NCBI GenBank assembly: GCA_003221075.1
Contig: QHUF01000185.1
Span: 1-5,247 of the forward strand
Length of the DNA stretch: 5,247 nucleotides
From: Gemmatimonadota bacterium
GTDB lineage: Bacteria; Gemmatimonadota; Gemmatimonadetes; Gemmatimonadales; GWC2-71-9
Direction of reading: 5' to 3'
The notes under the pieces are model-generated. The model was not told the origin of the DNA and searched no databases. It worked only from the letters and a program-made list of their open reading frames with translations. Numbering within the stretch: the stretch's first letter is position 1; each line of letters opens with the position of its first letter. Positions 1 to 4,305 of this stretch are shown one piece after another. Made by a program: the position numbers and the translations under genes.

Positions 1-1
1 C

Positions 2-1228
2 TGGGGCCATGACGGCGATCCCCAGGTGTGGAATCCGGCGACCGGGACGTTTACGGCCGTGCCCAGTCCTTCGCTGATGTTTTGCGCCGGCCATAACTTT
101 CTCCCCGACGGCCGCCTGCTCGTGGCAGGAGGGCACATTACGGACGGGCACGGCTTGCCGAATACCAACGTGTTCAACGCCGTGACGCACTCCTGGCAGA
201 CGGGGGCGCCCATGGCCAAGGGGCGCTGGTATCCGACGAACACCACGCTCCCGAACGGCGAGGTCGTGACGATCGCCGGTACGGACGAGGGTGGAGCGAA
301 CGTCACGATACCCGAGGTCTGGAACGGCTCCAGCTGGCGCCAGTTGACGACCGCGAGTCTGAGCCTGCCGTACTATCCGCGCTCGTTCGTGGCGCCCGAT
401 GGCCGCGTGTTCTACGCTGGCGAGGACCAGCAGTCGCGCTATCTCGACGTCACGGGCACCGGCACCTGGACGAACGGCCCGCTGCGGAAGTTCGGGACAC
501 GCGATTACGGGTCGGCAGTCATGTACGAGCCGGGCAAGATTCTCTACGTGGGCGGCGGCCCGCCGACCAACACGGCCGAGATCATCGACCTGAATCAGCC
601 GAGTCCGGCATGGGCGTTCACCGGCTCGATGGCGTTCGCGCGCCGTCAGATGAACGCCACGGTGCTGCCCACCGGCCAGGTGCTGGTGACCGGCGGCACG
701 AGCGGTACCGGCTTCAACAACCCTGTGGGCGCCGTCCACGCTGCCGAAATGTGGGATCCCGCCACTGGGGTCTGGACGACGATGGCCAGCAACGCAGTTA
801 CGCGCATCTACCATTCAACGACGTTGCTGTTGCCGGACGGGCGCGTGCTCCACACCGGTAGCGGCGACGGCGCTGGAGCGGTAGACGAGCTGAGTTATGA
901 GATCTACTCGCCGCCATACCTCTTCAAGGGTGCGCGCCCGAGTATCACGGGTACGACGCCCAACGTCGTCGGATACGGCCAGTCGCTGTTCGTCGAGACT
1001 CCAGATGGCGGCAGCATTACCAAGGTGACATTCATTCGGCTCGGTTCAGTGACGCACGCGTTTGACGCGGGCACGCGCCTCGTTCCGTTGAGCTTCTCGC
1101 AAGCGAGTGGTGGCATCACGGTGACCCTCCCCGTGAGCGGTGCGATCGCCCCGCCCGGCCCTTATATGCTCTTTCTGGTGAACGGCAGCGGCGTCCCTTC
1201 GGTCAGCCGGATTATGCGGGTGCAGTGA
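2..1228 (+). CDS. Galactose oxidase/glyoxal oxidase-like kelch protein with DUF1929 domain, 5'-truncated
   Basis: Likely a secreted copper-radical oxidase that oxidises an alcohol or aldehyde to give H2O2; the substrate cannot be read from sequence. The frame is open to the left edge (W-G-H-D-G-D-P-Q-V-W...), so the signal peptide and N-terminus lie outside. Counting from the GTG at 26 as residue 1, kelch-type blades recur (LLVAGG ~31-36, VVTIAG ~80-85, VFYAGE ~128-133, ILYVGGG ~172-178, VLVTGG ~219-224). A C-terminal E-set/DUF1929 domain covers about 298-400. The radical-copper residues of the galactose oxidase family all appear by hand alignment: Cys20 in MFCAG (Cys228 equivalent), Tyr69 in GRWYPT (Tyr272), Tyr262-His263 in IYHS (Tyr495/His496) and His344 in VTHAFD (His581). 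The stacking Trp290 of fungal galactose oxidase is not obvious; Asp/Glu 87-88 lie near that position, which argues against strict galactose specificity. Family assignment is strong, catalytic activity is inferred. Confidence 0.9.
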   Translation, partial: WGHDGDPQVWNPATGTFTAVPSPSLMFCAGHNFLPDGRLLVAGGHITDGHGLPNTNVFNAVTHSWQTGAPMAKGRWYPTNTTLPNGEVVTIAGTDEGGANVTIPEVWNGSSWRQLTTASLSLPYYPRSFVAPDGRVFYAGEDQQSRYLDVTGTGTWTNGPLRKFGTRDYGSAVMYEPGKILYVGGGPPTNTAEIIDLNQPSPAWAFTGSMAFARRQMNATVLPTGQVLVTGGTSGTGFNNPVGAVHAAEMWDPATGVWTTMASNAVTRIYHSTTLLLPDGRVLHTGSGDGAGAVDELSYEIYSPPYLFKGARPSITGTTPNVVGYGQSLFVETPDGGSITKVTFIRLGSVTHAFDAGTRLVPLSFSQASGGITVTLPVSGAIAPPGPYMLFLVNGSGVPSVSRIMRVQ

Positions 1229-1246
1229 TGTGGTTCGGGCGATATA

Positions 1247-1552
1247 ATGAAGTTCGATGGAGCGCTCCGTTTGAGTACCTCTCGCGAGGACCTCGTCCGT
1301 GCCGTCAGCGCGGCGCGCGATCAGGCGAGAAGGCTGTTGACAGCCTTGGAGCAGCAGGGCCACCCCGAAACGAGCCGGTCGAGCTCGCTTTATTTGGCGC
1401 TCGTCTCGATACGCAAACGCCTCACCAAGGACGAGGAGCCGCCCGGAGCCCTTGTCAAAGAACTCGAACAGCTGCTGACGCTGTGTGAGGGCAAGCTCGC
1501 ACGGATCAAACCAGACGTCGAAGACGCACTGAAGATCGCGCGCGGAGCCTGA
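1247..1552 (+). CDS. Hypothetical 101-residue helical protein
   Basis: I do not recognise this protein. It is rich in Leu, Ala, Arg, Glu and Lys, and appears to form about three or four amphipathic helices (roughly residues 12-38, 46-60, 67-86 and 88-99). A polar break (GHPETSRSSS) falls near residues 38-47. There is no signal peptide, membrane segment or clear motif, and a single Cys (Cys80). It is probably cytosolic. It begins 18 bp after the oxidase stop and ends 25 bp before the CHRD lipoprotein start, so it may share their transcript. The start is uncertain: the ATG at 1247 has no good ribosome site and overlaps a TATAAT hexamer, whereas an in-frame TTG at 1271 has GGAG 8 nt upstream and would give a 93-residue protein. 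Coding status rests on the intact frame, the local codon pattern and the tidy spacing. Confidence 0.7.
   Translation: MKFDGALRLSTSREDLVRAVSAARDQARRLLTALEQQGHPETSRSSSLYLALVSIRKRLTKDEEPPGALVKELEQLLTLCEGKLARIKPDVEDALKIARGA
1259..1262 (+). promoter_or_regulatory. Possible ribosome site for alternative TTG start at 1271
   Basis: GGAG lies 8 nt before an in-frame TTG (1271-1273). No comparable purine-rich stretch precedes the ATG at 1247, so this site could shift the start of the 101-residue protein eight codons downstream. Four bases are weak evidence on their own. Confidence 0.35.
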
Positions 1553-1567
1553 AGTTCCATCCAACTG

Positions 1568-1573
1568 AGGAGG
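1568..1573 (+). promoter_or_regulatory. Strong Shine-Dalgarno for the CHRD lipoprotein
   Basis: A full AGGAGG lies 4 nt before the ATG at 1578. It is the best ribosome site in the window and fixes the start of the lipoprotein, which also begins with a proper signal sequence from that ATG. It suggests stronger translation of this gene than of its neighbours. Confidence 0.85.
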
Positions 1574-1577
1574 GTCT

Positions 1578-2117
1578 ATGCGTTCCTGGAGTCGGGTCGT
1601 CGCCGCCCTCGCCGTCGCCGGTTGCAGCGGATCAGCTCCCACCGCAGATCGCATCACCAGTCAGAACAGCGCAATTCTCGCCAGCAGCGTTGCCAGTGAA
1701 GACGCCCCTCCGATCGTATTCAACACCCAGATGCGATCCGACATCGAGGTGCCGCCCTGCGAGACGGAGTCAGAGGGACACGCGCAGATCCAGATCTTCC
1801 AGGATGGCAGAATCGAGTCCATCGTGATCCTCAACAACAAGGGAGATGAGAGCGTCCGCTTCGGACACATTCACCACCTGAACCCCGGGGCGAGTACGGG
1901 ACCTGTCATCTGGTGGCTCTCGAGCCCCGTCGGCGTCGACCTCAATCTGACGGAGCGGCACATCGACGTTCGGCAGGACGGCATCTTCGTCGCGAATCCG
2001 CATTTCGCGTCGGCCGAAGCTGGCCTGGCCGAGCTGCTGGCGAATCCCGGCAACTTCTACGTCAACTTCCACTCCGACCATTGTCCCGGCGGTATCGCGC
2101 GCGGGTTCCTGCCGTAG
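1578..2117 (+). CDS. CHRD domain-containing lipoprotein
   Basis: A 179-residue exported lipoprotein. The N-terminus MRSWSRVVAALAVAGC has two arginines, a short hydrophobic core and the lipobox VAGC, so Cys16 is the predicted lipidated residue after signal peptidase II cleavage. A Ser/Thr/Ala-rich linker runs to about residue 45. Residues about 46-178 fit the CHRD fold: a beta-rich opening (HAQIQIF, RIESIVIL), the hallmark histidine motif GHIHH (96-100) followed by GPVIWWL (108-114), and the closing NFYVNFHSDHCPGGIARGFL (159-178), which matches the usual Y-V-N-x-H-S...G-G-I-x-G ending. CHRD domains occur in chordin and many bacterial surface proteins, and their biochemical role is poorly defined. 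Extra His/Cys (His97, His99, His100, His165, His168, Cys169) cluster in the two motifs. Cys61 and Cys169 could form a disulfide. The protein probably sits on the periplasmic or outer face of the envelope. Confidence 0.9.
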   Translation: MRSWSRVVAALAVAGCSGSAPTADRITSQNSAILASSVASEDAPPIVFNTQMRSDIEVPPCETESEGHAQIQIFQDGRIESIVILNNKGDESVRFGHIHHLNPGASTGPVIWWLSSPVGVDLNLTERHIDVRQDGIFVANPHFASAEAGLAELLANPGNFYVNFHSDHCPGGIARGFLP

Positions 2118-2128
2118 ATTCGCGTTGC

Positions 2129-2154
2129 CGGAGGGGCCGTCCATGGCCCCTCCG
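2129..2154 (+). terminator. GC-rich hairpin, probable terminator after the CHRD gene
   Basis: Perfect 10-bp arms CGGAGGGGCC (2129-2138) and GGCCCCTCCG (2145-2154) enclose a 6-nt loop (GTCCAT) and begin 11 nt after the CHRD stop codon. The following bases (CTTGCATCATCATTTATG) are T-containing but not a proper U-tract. It may be a weak intrinsic terminator or a 3'-end-protecting stem. Placement and stem strength support the call; the weak T-run lowers confidence. Confidence 0.55.
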
Positions 2155-2183
2155 CTTGCATCATCATTTATGCAGTCGACTTC

Positions 2184-2203
2184 GCTGCAACGTCCGTTGC
2201 AGC
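2184..2203. repeat. Perfect 9-bp inverted repeat in the intergenic region
   Basis: GCTGCAACG (2184-2192) and CGTTGCAGC (2195-2203) are perfect reverse complements separated by TC. As RNA this would be an 8-bp stem with a GTCC tetraloop; as DNA it is a 20-bp near-palindrome of the size a dimeric regulator would bind. It lies 123 bp upstream of the NfeD-like gene. No T-tract follows, so a terminator is less likely. GCAGTC flanks it on both sides (2172-2177, 2200-2205 region), hinting at a slightly larger symmetric arrangement. Confidence 0.5.
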
Positions 2204-2325
2204 AGTCACACGCCCGATCCGCCGCTGCACCCGAGCACAACATCAACAACTTCGCATCCACTACCACTCCAGCGTAACCGCAATAGTGTTCGTCCGGACT
2301 CAGGATTAAACCTTTAGGCGCCCGT

Positions 2326-2922
2326 ATGAATCTTTATTCGCTCTCCCTCGCCATAGGGGCCATCGGCTTGCTTGCGATGGCGCTCACCGGCCTCGGCCGC
2401 CACGGCCACGCGCACAGTCACGCGGGGGGCAAACTCGGCCACGTAAAGGGTGGAAGACACCACACCCACCATGGGACCCCGCGCAGCACGGCGACCTCGT
2501 GGTTGTGGAGTCTCACGTCGCCCCGGGTGCTCTTCAGCCTACTCGTCGGATTCGGAACGACCGGCGTGTTGGTCCGCGGCGTGCTGGCCGCCCCGCTGGC
2601 GTTCGGCGCCGCACTCGGCGGCGGCCTGCTCTTCGAACATCTGTTCGTCGGGCCGGTGTGGAATTTCCTGATGCGATTCGCATCCGCACCCGCGCTGAGC
2701 CTGGAGAGCTGTCTCCAGGACGAGGTGCGGGCGGCCACCGCCTTCGATACAGACGGCCACGGTCTCGTGACCGCCGAACTCGACGGCCAGGTGGTGCAAG
2801 TCCTGGCTACACTGCGTCCTGAAGACCGCGTCACCGGTGTCCGTGTCCGTGCCGGCGATCGGCTTCGGATTGAAGAAGTGGACGACCGCCGTCAGCGGAT
2901 CGTCGTGTCTCCCTTGCTGTGA
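2326..2922 (+). CDS. NfeD/YqiJ-like membrane protein, flotillin partner
   Basis: A 198-residue integral membrane protein of the NfeD-like/YqiJ type, which works with flotillins in membrane microdomains. Visible parts in order: TM1 about 4-22; a loop with nine histidines between His26 and His49 (HGHAHSH, H39, HHTHH); TM2 about 66-84; TM3 about 86-108; and a C-terminal soluble beta-rich OB-fold about 125-198. In that fold the run G-H-G-L-V-T-A-E-L-D-G, then V-T-G-V-R-V-R-A-G-D-R-L-R-I and the final I-V-V-S-P-L are typical of the family. Length and layout resemble E. coli YqiJ (209 aa). The gene ends 7 bp before the flotillin start, the classic yqiJ-yqiK arrangement. The ATG at 2326 has only a weak AGG upstream, but no better start keeps TM1 intact. 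The family call is confident; the exact subfamily is less so. The His-rich loop is unusual and could bind metal. Confidence 0.85.
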   Translation: MNLYSLSLAIGAIGLLAMALTGLGRHGHAHSHAGGKLGHVKGGRHHTHHGTPRSTATSWLWSLTSPRVLFSLLVGFGTTGVLVRGVLAAPLAFGAALGGGLLFEHLFVGPVWNFLMRFASAPALSLESCLQDEVRAATAFDTDGHGLVTAELDGQVVQVLATLRPEDRVTGVRVRAGDRLRIEEVDDRRQRIVVSPLL

Positions 2923-2924
2923 GG
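2921..2924 (+). promoter_or_regulatory. Shine-Dalgarno setting the flotillin start
   Basis: GAGG overlaps the last bases of the NfeD-like stop codon and lies 5 nt before the ATG at 2930 (8 nt before the adjacent ATG at 2933). It decides between these ATGs and the far-upstream in-frame GTG at 2837, which would add 31 residues encoded inside the NfeD-like gene and place charged and cysteine-rich sequence before the membrane anchor. The overlap also implies coupled translation. Confidence 0.7.
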
Positions 2925-2929
2925 TATCT

Positions 2930-4240
2930 ATGATGCCCCAATGGCTCCTCGTAGTCGCGATTCCGGTCGCGGTACTCGTGCTGGTGCCGCTCATCGTCGC
3001 AGGGTTCCTGCGCGACGTCGACGCGGGCACGATCCGCATGGTCAGCTGGCTGAACGGCTCGACCGTGATCTATCGCGGACCGGGGAAGTCGAAGGAGATC
3101 CCGCTGCTCACCACGGGCACCACGCTGTCGAGCAAGGTGATCAACGTGGATCTCGACATCACCGACCAGACGGCGGATCTCGACGACTCGAGCACGCCTC
3201 GGCCGATCAAGGTGCGTGTGCTCGCGAGCGCCATCGTATCCGTGGGCGACTCGGATACGATGATCAAGACCGCCGCCAACCGGTTCTTCGCGAAACCGGA
3301 AGAAGAGCAACTCAGCACCCTCACGGATCTGCTGACGAGCTCCGGCCGCCGCGCTATCAACCTGCTGACGCACGACCAGCTGTTCTCGGCGAAGTCGGCG
3401 GCGCACGCGGCGCGCACCAATCTGCCGGCGGTCACGTCCGCGCAGCCGACCGCGCTCGCGGACGCGGAGGAAGAGGACGATCCCCTCGCGATCATCATCC
3501 GCAAGGCCTGCTCGCGCGAGCTGACCGATCTCGGCCTGGTGTTCAATTCGTTGAACATCAAGGTCGTGCAGTCCGAAGTCGCCGACGCCCGGCGCCGCCA
3601 GTCGGCCGCGGAGGCGCAAGCCAACGCGGACATCGTCTCGGCGCTGCAAAACCGCCGGGCGAAGGAAGCGCAGCTCGACGCGGAGCGGGTGATCTCCGAC
3701 AAGCAGCGTGAGCTCGAGCAGACCAGGGCGTCGAACGCCGCGTTGGTGTCGCAGGCGGAAGCCAAGCGGCAACAAGCCATGGGTGTCCAGCGTGAGGCGG
3801 AGCTCGACGCGACCCAGATCGCCCAGGCCAAAGCGGACGCCGAGAAGGTGCGGATCGACGTCGAAGCGAAGGCGCGGGCCGAGGCGATGCGCATCACGGC
3901 TATCGCCCAGGCGACCGCCGAGAGCATCCGGCAGGTCAACGAGGCGATCAAGGCCGGCGGAGAAGCCTATTTCCGGTACCGGCAGATCGAGCTGTTGCCG
4001 CAGATCGCGCCCATCATCGCCGAAGGCCTCGCGGACGCGAAGCTCGTGACGATTTCCGGTAATGGCGCGGGGGCGCCGGAAACGACCGCCCAGAACATCA
4101 CCGCGGTCATTCAGACCGCTCTCGCGGCGCAACTGGTGACGCGCGGGGGACTGCTCGATGGTCCGCCGCCGCCCCCGCCCCCCACCGATGGCCGGGACAT
4201 GGGGCGCCAGGGAAGGGGGGCAGCACCGGCCAAGAGTTGA
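2930..4240 (+). CDS. Flotillin family (SPFH/band 7) protein, YqiK-like
   Basis: A 436-residue membrane-anchored scaffold that forms large oligomers and organises membrane microdomains. Residues about 4-26 form an N-terminal hydrophobic anchor (QWLLVVAIPVAVLVLVPLIV). The SPFH domain follows (about 30-215), with V-S-W-L-N-G-S-T-V-I-Y-R-G-P-G, a strand-rich middle (VINVDLDITDQ, PIKVRVLASAIVSVG) and the closing ELTDLGLVFNSLNIKVV. Within it, about 158-187 is an Ala-rich then acidic insert (DAEEEDD) not typical of flotillins. A long Ala/Glu/Gln/Arg/Lys coiled coil spans about 217-340. Next comes a conserved tail (YFRYRQIELLPQIAPIIAEGL), a region predicted to aid oligomerisation. The extreme C-terminus is low-complexity with seven prolines (412-418). 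It is shorter than E. coli YqiK (553 aa). Translated directly after the NfeD-like partner, it should act with it at the cytoplasmic membrane. Family assignment is very secure; physiological role is not. Confidence 0.93.
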   Translation: MMPQWLLVVAIPVAVLVLVPLIVAGFLRDVDAGTIRMVSWLNGSTVIYRGPGKSKEIPLLTTGTTLSSKVINVDLDITDQTADLDDSSTPRPIKVRVLASAIVSVGDSDTMIKTAANRFFAKPEEEQLSTLTDLLTSSGRRAINLLTHDQLFSAKSAAHAARTNLPAVTSAQPTALADAEEEDDPLAIIIRKACSRELTDLGLVFNSLNIKVVQSEVADARRRQSAAEAQANADIVSALQNRRAKEAQLDAERVISDKQRELEQTRASNAALVSQAEAKRQQAMGVQREAELDATQIAQAKADAEKVRIDVEAKARAEAMRITAIAQATAESIRQVNEAIKAGGEAYFRYRQIELLPQIAPIIAEGLADAKLVTISGNGAGAPETTAQNITAVIQTALAAQLVTRGGLLDGPPPPPPPTDGRDMGRQGRGAAPAKS

Positions 4241-4242
4241 GC

Positions 4243-4297
4243 GTGCCGCAAACCCGCCCTACGAGTGCCGCAAAAACGCCCTAAACCGTAGGGCGGG
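4243..4297. repeat. Direct plus inverted repeat element upstream of the histidine kinase
   Basis: Two 19-bp copies matching GTGCCGCAAANNCGCCCTA (4243-4261 and 4265-4283) agree at 17 of 19 positions with a 22-bp period. An inverted copy of the distal half follows: CGTAGGGCGGG (4287-4297) is the exact reverse complement of CCCGCCCTACG (4253-4263). The same arm also pairs over 7 bp with the second copy (CGCCCTA 4277-4283 with TAGGGCG 4289-4295, 5-nt loop). So CGCCCTA occurs three times in 41 bp, twice forward and once inverted. The 22-bp period is near two helical turns, placing the copies on one DNA face, as expected for a cooperative regulator site. Paired RNA hairpins are an alternative; no U-tract follows. 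Operator is my preferred reading. Confidence 0.7.
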
Positions 4298-4305
4298 CCC
4301 GCTGT

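Larger units (their letters stand above)
2118..2325. other. Intergenic region between the CHRD gene and the NfeD/flotillin operon
   Basis: About 208 bp with no gene I can support. It holds the terminator-like hairpin (2129-2154) and a second inverted repeat (2184-2203). From about 2205 to 2325 it is less GC-rich than the genes and contains CA/AAC-rich stretches. The promoter of the NfeD/flotillin pair should lie here, but I found no -35/-10 pair with both good matches and good spacing. Only a weak AGG (2316-2318) precedes the ATG at 2326, at 7 nt. Confidence 0.6.

Noticed and set aside
1225..1488. Plus-strand frame starting at the GTG overlapping the oxidase stop
   Set aside because: It overlaps the 101-residue gene in another frame, is Arg/Pro/Gly-rich, and ends inside it; the other frame has a more protein-like helical composition.
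1046..1657. 203-residue minus-strand open frame across the oxidase end and the small helical gene
   Set aside because: It overlaps two plus-strand genes and the lipoprotein start, has no recognisable motif and an Arg/Ala-rich shadow composition.
1913..2317. 134-residue plus-strand frame spanning the CHRD end and the intergenic region
   Set aside because: Arg-rich shadow of the CHRD gene; its extension runs through the terminator-like hairpin and shows no motif.
2837..2929. N-terminal extension of flotillin to the GTG at 2837
   Set aside because: It lies inside the NfeD-like gene and lacks a good ribosome site, whereas ATG 2930 has GAGG at 5 nt and directly precedes the membrane anchor.
2831..4132. 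433-residue open frame on the minus strand opposite the flotillin gene
   Set aside because: It is antisense to a clear flotillin, is extremely Arg/Leu/Asp-rich and low-complexity, and reflects G/C-rich third positions of the coiled-coil codons.
4253..4297. Intrinsic terminator of the flotillin operon
   Set aside because: The 11-bp arms could form a stem, but no T-tract follows and the direct-repeat layout fits an operator better. A terminator role remains a minor alternative.
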